Below are positions 39,277-48,415 of a stretch of DNA of 64,000 nt, one piece after another. This stretch comes from Georhizobium profundi. GTDB taxonomy: Bacteria > Pseudomonadota > Alphaproteobacteria > Rhizobiales > Rhizobiaceae. Every line of letters starts with the position of its first letter. Positions within the stretch are counted from its first letter, which is position 1. The stretch is from positions 62,001 to 126,000 of the forward strand of contig NZ_CP032509.1 in assembly GCF_003952725.1 (NCBI RefSeq), read 5' to 3'. The notes beneath the pieces were generated by a model. It worked only from the letters and a program-made list of their open reading frames with translations. It was not told the origin of the DNA and did no database searches. The position numbers and the translations under genes were made by a program.

Positions 39277-40158
39277 TTATCCCTTCACCGCGCCGGCCAT
39301 CAGACCGCGCACGAAATAGCGCCCCGCGACGACATAGACGATCAGCGTCGGCAGAGCGGCGAACATGGCGGCTGCCATGTCCACATTGTATTCCTTCACG
39401 CCCGTCGACGACGAGACGAGGTTGTTCAAGGCAACCGTCATCGGCGCTCCACCGCCCGAGGCGAAGGAGACCCCGAACAGGAAGTCGTTCCAGATATTGG
39501 TGAACTGGTAGATGACCGTTACGACGATGATCGGCCCGGAGCTTGGCAGCAGGATGCGCCAGAAGATCTTGAAGAAGCCGGCACCGTCCATCTGGGCCGC
39601 CTTGATCAGTTCATCCGGAAACGCTTCGTAGTAATTGCGGAAAAACAGCGTCGTGAAGCCGAGACCGTAGACGACGTGGACAAGCACGAGCCCCGTCGTG
39701 GAATTCGACAGGCCGATGAGCCCGAGCACGCGCGCCATCGGGATCAGGACCGCCTGGAACGGGATGAAGCATGCGAATAGCATCATGCCGAAGACGAGCT
39801 TGTGGCCGGGAAAGCGCCATTTCGTCAACACGTAGCCATTGAGCGCGCCGAGGATCGTGGAGATCGCCACGGCCGGAATGACCATCTTGATGGAATTCCA
39901 GAAATAGCCGCTGATCCCCGTACAATTGACGCCGACGCACGCGGTGCCCCAGGCCTTGGCCCAGGCTTCGAATGACGGCTCTTGGGGCAGCGACAGCATG
40001 TTGCCCGAACGGATCTCGGCCAGCGGCTTCAGCGACGTGATGATCATCACGAAGAGCGGTAGCAGGTAGATTAGCGCGAACAGGATCAATATCGCGTAGA
40101 TGAAATACCGGGCAAAGCGTGCCGAGCCCGGCGAGACGGATGTGGCAGCCGCGCTCAT
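39277..40158 (-). CDS. sugar ABC transporter permease (MalG type)
   Basis: A 293-residue inner-membrane permease with six helices. The EAA loop that contacts the ATPase is DELIKAAQMDGAGFFKIFWRILLP. An extended first periplasmic loop between helices 1 and 2 contains two Cys (TACVGVNCTG), a feature also found in GtsC-type glucose permeases. The start overlaps the upstream permease stop (ATGA). Confidence 0.93.
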   Translation of the reverse strand: MSAAATSVSPGSARFARYFIYAILILFALIYLLPLFVMIITSLKPLAEIRSGNMLSLPQEPSFEAWAKAWGTACVGVNCTGISGYFWNSIKMVIPAVAISTILGALNGYVLTKWRFPGHKLVFGMMLFACFIPFQAVLIPMARVLGLIGLSNSTTGLVLVHVVYGLGFTTLFFRNYYEAFPDELIKAAQMDGAGFFKIFWRILLPSSGPIIVVTVIYQFTNIWNDFLFGVSFASGGGAPMTVALNNLVSSSTGVKEYNVDMAAAMFAALPTLIVYVVAGRYFVRGLMAGAVKG

Positions 40159-41075
40159 CGCTCACGCTCCCTCAGTTCCGAATAGAGATAGGGGATAATG
40201 ATGGCGGAGATGCCCATCAGCATCATGACGGCGCTCGCCGAACCAACGGCCATTTGGCTGCGCGTGAAGGTGTAGGCATACATGAAGGTCGACGGCAGTT
40301 CCGTCGCGTTCCCAGGTCCGCCGCCGGTCAATGCAATCACAAGGTCGTAGGACTTGATCGCCATGTGGGCGAGCACGATGACGGCCGACAGGAAAGCCGG
40401 CCGCAACAGCGGAATGATGATCCGGCGATAAATCGCATAGGTGGAAGCGCCATCGATTTCGGCGGCCTTGATGATTTCGCTGTCGATGCCGCGCAGACCG
40501 GCGAGGAACATGGCCATGACGAAGCCGGAGGCCTGCCAGACGCCCGCGATCACGACCGTATAGATCGCCATGTCGGTGCTCGTCAGCCAGTCGAACTCGA
40601 AACTTTCCCAGCCCCACTGCTTCATGGTGCGCTCGAGCCCGAGGCCCGGATTGAGGAACCACTTCCACGCCGTACCGGTGACGACGAAAGAAAGCGCCAT
40701 CGGGTAAAGGAAGATCGGCCTCAGCACGCCTTCGCCGCGAATACGCTGGTCGAGAAGGATCGCAAGCGTCAGACCGATGGCGATGCAGAAGAAGATGTAG
40801 AGCGAGCCGAAGATCGCGAGGTTCTGCAGCGCCACATACCAGTTGGGCTGCGACCACAAATTCACATAGGCGCCGAAACCGACCAGTTCATAAACCGGCA
40901 GGATGCGCGAATTGGTGAAGGAGAGATAGAGCGTCCATAGGATGAACCCGTAGACGAAGAACAGGATCAGCGCGAAGGAGGGTGCGAGCACCACTTTCGG
41001 CAGGATGTCGCGGGCCTTGTCGAGGACCCCGGCCCTGTGGCGCACCGGCTCGACCGCGTCCACTGTGACGGTCAT
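40155..41075 (-). CDS. sugar ABC transporter permease (MalF type)
   Basis: A 306-residue permease with about six membrane helices (the first is VVLAPSFALILFFVYGFILW). The EAA loop is GLRGIDSEIIKAAEIDGASTYAIYRRIIIP. ATG 41075 is chosen because a purine-rich GGGGAGAGGG lies about 6 bases upstream; the frame is open to 41138, but that stretch contains the intergenic hairpin. It follows the binding-protein gene after a 113-base gap with a strong stem-loop. Confidence 0.93.
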   Translation of the reverse strand: MTVTVDAVEPVRHRAGVLDKARDILPKVVLAPSFALILFFVYGFILWTLYLSFTNSRILPVYELVGFGAYVNLWSQPNWYVALQNLAIFGSLYIFFCIAIGLTLAILLDQRIRGEGVLRPIFLYPMALSFVVTGTAWKWFLNPGLGLERTMKQWGWESFEFDWLTSTDMAIYTVVIAGVWQASGFVMAMFLAGLRGIDSEIIKAAEIDGASTYAIYRRIIIPLLRPAFLSAVIVLAHMAIKSYDLVIALTGGGPGNATELPSTFMYAYTFTRSQMAVGSASAVMMLMGISAIIIPYLYSELRERER

Positions 41076-41109
41076 GTCCGCCCTCTCCCCATGTGTATCG
41101 GATTGTTGG

Positions 41110-41142
41110 GCGCATGGCCGGCACCATCTGCCGGCCATGCGC
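41110..41142 (-). repeat. strong intergenic stem-loop between binding-protein and permease genes
   Basis: GCGCATGGCCGGCA (41110-41123) and TGCCGGCCATGCGC (41129-41142) are perfect 14-bp reverse complements with a 5-base loop. There is no T run on the minus strand, so it looks more like an mRNA-stabilising element at the 3' end of the binding-protein message than a full terminator. A smaller TCGGCG/CGCCGA stem lies beside it (about 41154-41171). Confidence 0.65.
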
Positions 41143-41188
41143 GCCTTGGGTCGTCGGCGCCGAAGCGCCGATGTTCAAGCCTTAGGGC

Positions 41189-42448
41189 TTACTGAGCCGA
41201 AGCGACGGCCTGCGGCAGGCGCTCGAGCGCTTCGTCGGTGGTGATCTGACCGTTGAGGTGCTGCGTGATCACGTCGTACATGGCTTCCTTGACGGCAGCC
41301 GGCTGAGCGTGGCCATGGGCCATCGAGCCTGCGAGGTTGCCGCTTTCGGCAGCTTCGGCGAGATCGGCCATGCCCTTCTTGCCGCAATCGTCGAACTCGG
41401 TGTCTTCAACGTCGGTACGGGCAGGAACGGAGCCCTTGACGGTGTTGAAGGCAACCTGGAAGGCCGGATCCATGACGGCGGATGCCATCAGGCTCTGTGC
41501 TTCGCGCTGATCGTCACCGACTTCGAACATGACGAACTGGTCGGAGTTGAACAGAACGCTGCCCTGGGTGCCCGGGAAGCGCATGCACACGAAGTCTTCG
41601 CCCGGCGTCAGGTCTGCGCGCAGGAACTCGCCCTTTGCCCAGTCGCCCATCTGCTGTGCGCCGGCTTCGCCTTCGATGACCATGGCCGATGCCAGGTTCC
41701 AGTCGCGGCCCGAGAAGTTCTCGTCGAAATAGGTTGCGAGCTGGGTCATGTGATCGAAGACTTCGCGCATCGTGTCGCCGGTCAGCGCTTCTTCGTTCAG
41801 ATCGATGACGGCTTCACGATAGAAGTCCATGCCACCGACGGAAAGAACGACGTTTTCCCAAAGCGTCGCATCCTGCCAGGGCTGGCCACCATGGGCGAGC
41901 GGGGTGATGCCCTGCTCCTTGAAGGAGTCGAGCATGGCAATCAGGCCAGCGAAATCGGTCGGCTCTTCGCCGCCTGCCGCATCGAAGGCTTCCTTGTTCA
42001 CCCAGAGCCAGTTGGTCGAGTGCACGTTGACGGGAGCAGCGATCCAGTTGCCGTCGTACTTGGAGAACTCCTGAAGAGCGGCCGGCACGACATCGTCCCA
42101 GCCTTCTTCGGCCGCGAGATCGTTCAGGTTGGCGACGACGCCGAGTTCAGCCCAGTCCTTGATGTCGAAACCGAGCATCTGAACGGCCGTCGGCGCATCG
42201 CCGGACGTGACGCGGGCGCGCAGAGCGGTCATGGCCTGGGTACCGCCACCGCCGGCAACCGGCATGTCGGTCCAGCTGACGCCTTCACCTTCCAGGTTTT
42301 CTTTCAGAACGTTGACAGCTGCAGCCTCGCCACCGGCAGTCCACCAGTGCAGAACTTCAACGCTCTTGTCCTGGGCGCTGGCACTGCCGGCGGAAAGCGC
42401 CAGAAGTGCGGTACCAGCGGCCAGTTTTGCAATCGTGCGAATAGTCAT
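41189..42448 (-). CDS. sugar ABC transporter substrate-binding protein (GtsA-like glucose/mannose type)
   Basis: A 419-residue periplasmic binding protein. The signal peptide ends [10 protein letters not shown] near residue 25. The mature start, [19 protein letters not shown], and [26 protein letters not shown] closely resemble GtsA-type glucose/mannose-binding proteins. Three Cys (in DFVCMRFPG and DDCGKKG) may form a disulfide. GGGAGG lies 5 bases before the ATG. First gene of the sugar operon; its promoter overlaps a probable LacI operator. Confidence 0.9.
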   Translation of the reverse strand: MTIRTIAKLAAGTALLALSAGSASAQDKSVEVLHWWTAGGEAAAVNVLKENLEGEGVSWTDMPVAGGGGTQAMTALRARVTSGDAPTAVQMLGFDIKDWAELGVVANLNDLAAEEGWDDVVPAALQEFSKYDGNWIAAPVNVHSTNWLWVNKEAFDAAGGEEPTDFAGLIAMLDSFKEQGITPLAHGGQPWQDATLWENVVLSVGGMDFYREAVIDLNEEALTGDTMREVFDHMTQLATYFDENFSGRDWNLASAMVIEGEAGAQQMGDWAKGEFLRADLTPGEDFVCMRFPGTQGSVLFNSDQFVMFEVGDDQREAQSLMASAVMDPAFQVAFNTVKGSVPARTDVEDTEFDDCGKKGMADLAEAAESGNLAGSMAHGHAQPAAVKEAMYDVITQHLNGQITTDEALERLPQAVASAQ

Positions 42449-42490
42449 GGAAACCTCCCATCGTGTCCGGTTCCTTCCGGACGTGAGGAT

Positions 42491-42504
42491 TTATAACGAT
42501 ACAA
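42491..42504. promoter_or_regulatory. probable LacI-type operator overlapping the sugar-operon promoter
   Basis: TTATAACGATACAA, an imperfect palindrome around a central CG with half-sites TTATAAC and TTGTATC. The same motif recurs before the regulator gene. It covers the -10 region of the transporter promoter, where a bound repressor would block RNA polymerase. Confidence 0.6.
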
Positions 42505-42520
42505 GCTTGGAGATTGTCAA
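42491..42520 (-). promoter_or_regulatory. sigma-70-type promoter of the sugar operon
   Basis: On the minus strand TTGACA (42520-42515) is followed after 18 bases by TTATAA (42496-42491), or TATAAA with 19. It lies about 45 bases before the binding-protein start codon. The -10 hexamer is inside a palindromic operator-like sequence. Confidence 0.6.
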
Positions 42521-42626
42521 GCCGGGAAGATCAAACCGATTTAAAATTGTGCAACAGGCGCGATATGATCGTTTTCTCGCCGTTTCACCTATGCGAATTG
42601 TGCTTCCGATCGCCCCTCATTCATGT

Positions 42627-42640
42627 TTATAACGTTGCAA
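42627..42640. promoter_or_regulatory. probable LacI-type operator before the regulator gene
   Basis: TTATAACGTTGCAA, half-sites TTATAAC and TTGCAAC around AACGTT; 12 of 14 bases are the same as the operator at 42491. It lies 36 bases before the regulator start codon, which suggests autoregulation. Confidence 0.6.
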
Positions 42641-42676
42641 ATGCGTGGGGAGACGCAAAAATCGGGAGGCTGCAGC

Positions 42677-43729
42677 ATGAGTGGACGGGATGATCTCCCG
42701 CGCCGGGACGTGGACGATGCCGGCGGCAAGCCGACATTGCGGACGATCGCCGAGATCACCGGTCTTGCGGTCACGACCGTGTCCCGAGCGCTGAGCGGCG
42801 CACCGCAGATCGCGCTCGAGACGCGCCAGCGCGTGCGCCAGGTGGCCGATCATATTGGCTACATGCCCGATCGGGCTGCGCAGCGGCTGCGCACAGGGCG
42901 CACCAATGTCATCAGCCTCATTCTCGATCCCCACGAGGAAATCATCAATTTCGGCACGTCGCTGATCCGCGGCATCAGCACGGCGCTTAGGCAAACGCCT
43001 TACCATCTGGTCATCACCCCCTCTTTCGAAGATGCGCCGAACCTCGATCCCGTGCGCTACATCATGCGTAACCGGATGGCGGACGGCATCATCTTTTCGC
43101 GCACGCAGCCTTTCGACGAACGGGTGCGGCTGCTGCTCGAAAACGACTTTCCCTTCGTCTCGCACGGGCGCACGGAACTGTCCGTGCCGCACCCTTACGT
43201 CGACTACGACAATGAGGAGTTCGCCTTCCAGGCGACGATGAAGCTGATCGCGGCCGGGCGAACCAAGCCGGCGATCATCCTGCCACCGGAGCGCTTCACC
43301 TTTCATCATCATCTGCGCTACGGCTTCATGAAGGCGGTGCGCATGCAGGGCGTCGACTACGAAGTCCTGTCCGGCGTCAGCCTCGACAGCTCGGCGGAGA
43401 CGATCCATGCGCGCATTCTGGCCCGGCTCGACGAAGCGTCGCCGCCCGACGGCTATGTCTGCGGCGGGGAAGTCTCGGCGCTGGCCGTGATGGCCGCTTA
43501 CACGGATCGCGCGATGGTGCCTGGCCGGGACGTGGGCATCGTGGCGAAGAAGACCTCGACGCTCTTCACACCTGTCAGGCCGCGGATCGATACGATCGAA
43601 GAGGATTTGGCCGCTGCCGGCGAGGCCATGGGGCGGCTGCTTTTGAAGCGCATCGGTGGTGCAGCCGCGGAGGACCTCCAGGAATTGCATCGCCCTCAGA
43701 TGGAGACCGCCGACGCAACGGCTGCCTGA
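42677..43729 (+). CDS. LacI-family transcriptional regulator of the sugar operon
   Basis: A 350-residue LacI/GalR regulator. The DNA-binding helix-turn-helix (about 20-45: PTLRTIAEITGLAVTTVSRAL) and the hinge (QRVRQVADHIGYMPDRAAQRLRTGRTNVI) precede a periplasmic-binding-protein-like sensor domain. GGGAGG lies 8 bases before ATG 42677. The frame is open back to an ATG at 42623, but that would place the operator inside the gene. Divergent from the sugar operon, which it is likely to repress until a sugar or sugar phosphate binds. Confidence 0.92.
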   Translation: MSGRDDLPRRDVDDAGGKPTLRTIAEITGLAVTTVSRALSGAPQIALETRQRVRQVADHIGYMPDRAAQRLRTGRTNVISLILDPHEEIINFGTSLIRGISTALRQTPYHLVITPSFEDAPNLDPVRYIMRNRMADGIIFSRTQPFDERVRLLLENDFPFVSHGRTELSVPHPYVDYDNEEFAFQATMKLIAAGRTKPAIILPPERFTFHHHLRYGFMKAVRMQGVDYEVLSGVSLDSSAETIHARILARLDEASPPDGYVCGGEVSALAVMAAYTDRAMVPGRDVGIVAKKTSTLFTPVRPRIDTIEEDLAAAGEAMGRLLLKRIGGAAAEDLQELHRPQMETADATAA

Positions 43730-43746
43730 TCCAATCCCGAACGATC

Positions 43747-43764
43747 GCCGCCCGACGGGGCGGC
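43747..43764. terminator. possible bidirectional terminator between the LacI gene and tamB
   Basis: Perfect 7-bp stem GCCGCCC (43747-43753) / GGGCGGC (43758-43764) with a 4-base loop, in the 51-base gap between convergent genes. No clear T run on either side. Confidence 0.45.
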
Positions 43765-43780
43765 AAATCCGAGTTTCCCG

Positions 43781-46700
43781 TCAATAATCGCGCTCGAAGA
43801 AGATGCCGAGGCTCGTGTCGCCGTCGGCACCTGCGGCACCGCGTGCTTTCAGGCTGTCGGTGATGTCGAGATCGATCGTGACCTCGCTGGAATCTCCCGA
43901 ACCGGCCTGGATGCCGAGATAGACGTTCTCGCGCAGATACCGGCCGGCCCTGAGCGCGGCGTTGCCTTGGTCGTCGGTGACGACATCGAGATCATCCAGT
44001 CCGGTCGACTGGCGCAACTGACCCAAGAGCGACGTGTTCTGCCCGCCCGAGAGCTCGGCGACGGCAGCGGCAAGCTGTGCGATCTGGAATGCCGACAGGT
44101 CGGCGATGCCACGATCGAAGATCAGGCGGGAGATCACCTCGTCTTCCGGCAGCTCCGGCTGCGAGGAGAAGTCGATCTGGATGTCGGACGCCCTTCCCGA
44201 CACGGTGATGATGACCGTCGTATCGCCGGATTGGGACGAGGCGGTCAGGTTCACGAACGGGTCGAGATCGCCGATGAGCGTGACGTTGCCCTCATCGAAC
44301 ACGATGCGCCGTCCGAGGATGGCGAGGCGACCGCGGATCAGGTCGAACGCGCCCACGGGCTGGACGTTGGTTGCCGGGCCAGTGATGCGAAGGCTGCCGC
44401 CGAGTTCCGCATCGAGGCCACGGCCGCGCACGAAGATCTGATTGTTGGCGTTCACCTGGATGTCGAACTGAACCACGCTCGGCCGCGCCGTCGGCACGGG
44501 CATTTCGCCGTCCTGGCGCAGACGGGCGCGATTGAGCGTTGCGGCAACGGCCGGCGGCGGGTCGATGTGCCGAACATCCGTCAGGCCATTGGCGCCGCCG
44601 CCACCTTCCGGAATGCCGATCTCGGCATTGTCGATGTTGACGGTGCCGGACACCAACGGATCGCGGGTGAGACCGCCGGTGACAGCGAGATTGCCCGAGG
44701 CCGTCACGATCAGGAAATCGCCGTCAGCATAGCGCGTCTGGTTGAGTGCGATGTTGATATTGGCCGGGAAGCCGGCGGCGGCATCGAGCGAAATGGTGCC
44801 GCCAACGGTGATGGTGCCGCCGGTGGAGAGGCTCGCCTGAAAGGTGTTGATCGTGACCTGCTGGCCCTGGATCGACGCCATGACATTGATGCCGCGCAAC
44901 TGCACATTCGTATCGGGATCGAGCACGGCGGCGTTTGAGGTGGACACCATGCCGTCGAAGCGCGGATCGGCGATGGAGCCCGACGCCCGCACGGACAGTT
45001 CCACAGTGCCATCGACACGCGTGCCGCGCTCGGCCAGCGCCACATTGGCGATGGAGAGCGGGGCGCGGCCCTGCACGTTGACATTCAGGCCGCTGCCGGT
45101 GAGCGGAACCGTACCCGACGCGGAGATGTCGATGCCCTGTCCGTTGGTGATCGTGGCCGACGAGAGTGCAACGGACTGGTCGGCGAAGCGGCCGCTGGCA
45201 GCGACGCCGAGCGGCGTGATCCCGTTGCTGGCCAGCACGCTTGCCGAGACGCCCGAGCCGGTGACATCGAAAGCAACCACCGGGGCCGCGATCGTTCCCG
45301 TCACCCGCGCATCGGCAGAAACGCGGCCCTGAAGCCCCTGATTGCCGGCCAGCGCGTCGATGGTCGCCAGCGGCAGTTCGTTGACGGTGACATCGAGCGC
45401 GAGCTGGCCGTCGCCGATCGGCGCAGAGCCGGATATGTTGACGTTGATGCCACCCGCTGCCGCGAGTTCAGCATCGAGGTTCACGCGATTGCCGGACGAG
45501 CGACCCGAGGCATCGACCGAAATCGCGCCGAGACCGAGTTCGCGCACCGGTGCGGCCGTGATGCCGCGGCCTTGGACGTCGAAGGTAATGTCCGGCGCAT
45601 CCCGCGTGCCGCGGATCTGCGCCGTGCCGTTCACTGTGCCGGCCGCCTGGAGATCGGGCATAACGGTGTTGGCGATCGCGAGCGGAAGGGCCCGGATTGC
45701 GACATCGAGGTTGATCTCGTTTGCGACCGTGCCGCTTGCCCGGATCTCACCACCGGCCACGTCGAGCACGATGTCGCCCAGCGTATAGCGCTCGCCTTCG
45801 ACCAGGATTTCTGCCGGTTGCAGAAGCCGTGCCGCCGTCTGGCCTTGCGTCAAAGCAAGTTCGGCCAAGGCCACGCGGAAACCCGTTTCGATGTCTTCCA
45901 GCGCACCGGAAAGCGCAATCGTTGTGCCGCCTGCCAGGTTGGCGTTGGCCGTAAAATCCGTCAGGGCGCCCTGCCGGTTGGCCGTCGCGTTGAGCCGCTC
46001 AACGACCGTGCCGCCCGCTTCCAGCCCGGCTGCATTTACCGTGCCGTCGATCTTCGGAACCTCGAACAGGTCTTCGATCGTCGCATCGATCTGCGCGGAG
46101 GACAGCGTGACGGCCTCGGCAGCAATGTTGGAAAGATTGGCGGAAACGACTGCGTTTTGACGCCCTTCGACGATGATGAACTCGATGTCGGCATTGGCGG
46201 CGCCGGTGGCATCCTGAAGCGCAAGCGCAGCCAGCGTCTCGATTTCAGGCGCATCCAGCGTAATCGCGCCGCTCAGCAGGCCATCGGCATTTTGTTCGAC
46301 CGAGCCGGCAATCGTCGCGCCGCCTGCCCGAAAATCGAGATTGTCGAGGGCGCGGCGCTCCGGTGAGGCGAACAGATCGGCGCTGAGGCCGATGCGCTGA
46401 CCGTCGAGGAAGGCATCCACCAACAACTCGCCTTCGACGCCATTACCGTAGGGCGAGCCCGTCGTCGCATCGACGCCGATCACGTTGCCCTGGAAACCGA
46501 AGGTTGCCTCGCGCAGCGGACGGTCGACGAGTGTGCCGCTCGGGATGCTGCCCTGAAGATCGAGCGCGACGGGACCACCGTCACCGGTCGCAGTTCCCGT
46601 CAGTGTCAGCCGGCCGGATGCGTCCTCGCTGACCAGCGCGAGATCGGCGAGCATGATGTCGAGCGCGATGTCGGCGCGCTCCGTCGAATAAACGCCGTCG

Positions 46701-48415
46701 GCCACCAGGCTGAACTGCTCGTTCTCGATGCGGAAATCACCGGCCTGGAAACCAGCCTCGCCACGGGCAAGCCTGCCGGACAGTTGCACGGTGCTCTCGA
46801 TCAGCGCGTCGAGCGCGGTCGTACCCACCTGCAGGCCAGTGCCGCTGCCGTCCAGTGTCAGGTCGAATGCGCCAGAAAGCGGCGCCAGCGTGCCGTCGGC
46901 CGTCAGATCGATGCTGCCTTCGAGCGGGCGTCCTGCAAGATCGGCGAAAGGCGCGATGCTTTCGGCCACGATGCCGATCGTGCCGGTATAGGCGAACTCT
47001 TCGATTGCGCCTGCAAGCTGAAGCGCCAACGCCTCGCCGCGAAGTTCGGCGCGCGACAGTTCCACCGCGCTGCCCGAGGACCATGCGCCATCGATCGCCA
47101 GATCGAGCCTCTGCCCGAGCGCACTCGCCACAGCCTCGTCCTCGGCTGCGATGCCCGTCATCGCGCCTTCGACGTTGAAGGTCACGCGCCGGTTTGCCGG
47201 ATCGTCCAGGGCAGCGGCGATCCCGCCGAAGGTCAGTTCCAGATCGTCTGCGGCAAGAGTGGCCGTTTCCAGCCCGCCGACAGTCAAGGCGCCCGACCAG
47301 TTTTCCGAAGCGTCGGCGCCATAATCGACCGTCAGCCGCGCCTGCCGCACACTCGTGTCGCCGCCGGCTACCGGGAGAATCACGGCGTCGCCGGATGGAT
47401 CGGCAAGGGTGGCTTCAAGGCGAAGGCGCCTGAGGAAATTGTCCGCGCTGGTCTCAGCAGTCGCATTCACGGAGAGGGAGGCCGTGTCGATGGAGAGTGC
47501 CTCGACGGCGAGACCACCTTCGTCTCGCACCAGAGCGTCGACGCTCAGGCTGGCGCTATCGCCAAAGAAATCGCGGAAGGCCGGGGCGACAAGGCGCGCA
47601 ATTGCGCCTTCGACATCGGCATCGACCGCCAGGCCCGCTGCGGTTCGCTCCAGGCGCGAGGTACCGGAAACCACTCGTGTCCCGTCGGCATCGAGCGTCA
47701 GCGCAACCGTCAGATCGGCAAGCGGTCCGGAGCCGGCGAGGCTGAGGTCGACCGCAGGCCGGCCTTCGATCGAAAGCAGGTTTGCCAAAATCCCGTCTTG
47801 TGGCTCCGAGACGGCAAGGTCGAGGTTGAGCTGCTCGGTGGCATTGGAATAAGCGAGCGCCAGCGTGAGCGATCCGCCCGGACCATCGAGACGCTCGATC
47901 GCGAGGTTTGTTTCAAGCGCACCATCAGTCAGGCTGATGCCGCCATTGATCGACAGGATCGATTCGAGACCGAACACCGTCGGGCCAAAGAACACTTCCG
48001 GCACGGTCAATTGCTGCAGGCGGATCGCCACGGGCAATTCCGGAAGCGCAAATCCGCCGGCTTCCGGCGGCGGCGCGCCCTCTGCCGGAACCGGCTGGCG
48101 GCTGACTTCGATGCGATCGGCCGTTAGGCTTTCGATATCCAACCGGCCGCGCAACAGGGCCGAACGCGTCCAGTCGATGCGCGCATTGATGATTCGCAGC
48201 CACACGCCCTCGCGGTCGGCGACGGTGATTTCGCCGATCACGGCCTCGGACGACAGCGCGCCCTGGATGCCGCGCAGACGGATCTGCCGGTTTTCCGCCG
48301 ACAGCTGGTTCTCGACGAAGCGCGTGAAGGCCGAGCGGGTTTCCGCTTCCTCGTCCTGCGCAAATGCCGGACCAGCGAAGAGAATGGCGAGGACAAGAAG
48401 GAGAAAACGGGTCAA
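43781..48415 (-). CDS. tamB: translocation and assembly module subunit TamB
   Basis: A 1544-residue envelope protein. The N-terminal signal/anchor is FLLLVLAILFAGPAFAQ. A very long beta-rich region of repeated short strands spans the periplasm, and the C-terminal conserved TamB domain (DUF490) runs from about 1200 to the end, finishing FFERDY. TamB is anchored in the inner membrane, partners TamA, and helps build the outer membrane; a role as a lipid conduit (AsmA/VPS13-like) is supported in other species. The start is TTG at 48415, overlapping the tamA stop in a TTGA sequence. Confidence 0.94.
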   Translation of the reverse strand: MTRFLLLVLAILFAGPAFAQDEEAETRSAFTRFVENQLSAENRQIRLRGIQGALSSEAVIGEITVADREGVWLRIINARIDWTRSALLRGRLDIESLTADRIEVSRQPVPAEGAPPPEAGGFALPELPVAIRLQQLTVPEVFFGPTVFGLESILSINGGISLTDGALETNLAIERLDGPGGSLTLALAYSNATEQLNLDLAVSEPQDGILANLLSIEGRPAVDLSLAGSGPLADLTVALTLDADGTRVVSGTSRLERTAAGLAVDADVEGAIARLVAPAFRDFFGDSASLSVDALVRDEGGLAVEALSIDTASLSVNATAETSADNFLRRLRLEATLADPSGDAVILPVAGGDTSVRQARLTVDYGADASENWSGALTVGGLETATLAADDLELTFGGIAAALDDPANRRVTFNVEGAMTGIAAEDEAVASALGQRLDLAIDGAWSSGSAVELSRAELRGEALALQLAGAIEEFAYTGTIGIVAESIAPFADLAGRPLEGSIDLTADGTLAPLSGAFDLTLDGSGTGLQVGTTALDALIESTVQLSGRLARGEAGFQAGDFRIENEQFSLVADGVYSTERADIALDIMLADLALVSEDASGRLTLTGTATGDGGPVALDLQGSIPSGTLVDRPLREATFGFQGNVIGVDATTGSPYGNGVEGELLVDAFLDGQRIGLSADLFASPERRALDNLDFRAGGATIAGSVEQNADGLLSGAITLDAPEIETLAALALQDATGAANADIEFIIVEGRQNAVVSANLSNIAAEAVTLSSAQIDATIEDLFEVPKIDGTVNAAGLEAGGTVVERLNATANRQGALTDFTANANLAGGTTIALSGALEDIETGFRVALAELALTQGQTAARLLQPAEILVEGERYTLGDIVLDVAGGEIRASGTVANEINLDVAIRALPLAIANTVMPDLQAAGTVNGTAQIRGTRDAPDITFDVQGRGITAAPVRELGLGAISVDASGRSSGNRVNLDAELAAAGGINVNISGSAPIGDGQLALDVTVNELPLATIDALAGNQGLQGRVSADARVTGTIAAPVVAFDVTGSGVSASVLASNGITPLGVAASGRFADQSVALSSATITNGQGIDISASGTVPLTGSGLNVNVQGRAPLSIANVALAERGTRVDGTVELSVRASGSIADPRFDGMVSTSNAAVLDPDTNVQLRGINVMASIQGQQVTINTFQASLSTGGTITVGGTISLDAAAGFPANINIALNQTRYADGDFLIVTASGNLAVTGGLTRDPLVSGTVNIDNAEIGIPEGGGGANGLTDVRHIDPPPAVAATLNRARLRQDGEMPVPTARPSVVQFDIQVNANNQIFVRGRGLDAELGGSLRITGPATNVQPVGAFDLIRGRLAILGRRIVFDEGNVTLIGDLDPFVNLTASSQSGDTTVIITVSGRASDIQIDFSSQPELPEDEVISRLIFDRGIADLSAFQIAQLAAAVAELSGGQNTSLLGQLRQSTGLDDLDVVTDDQGNAALRAGRYLRENVYLGIQAGSGDSSEVTIDLDITDSLKARGAAGADGDTSLGIFFERDY

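Noticed and set aside
38067..39503. A 478-codon open frame opposite the ABC ATPase and permease genes
   Set aside because: Runs across two well-defined genes and their junction without domain features; a shadow of high-GC coding sequence.
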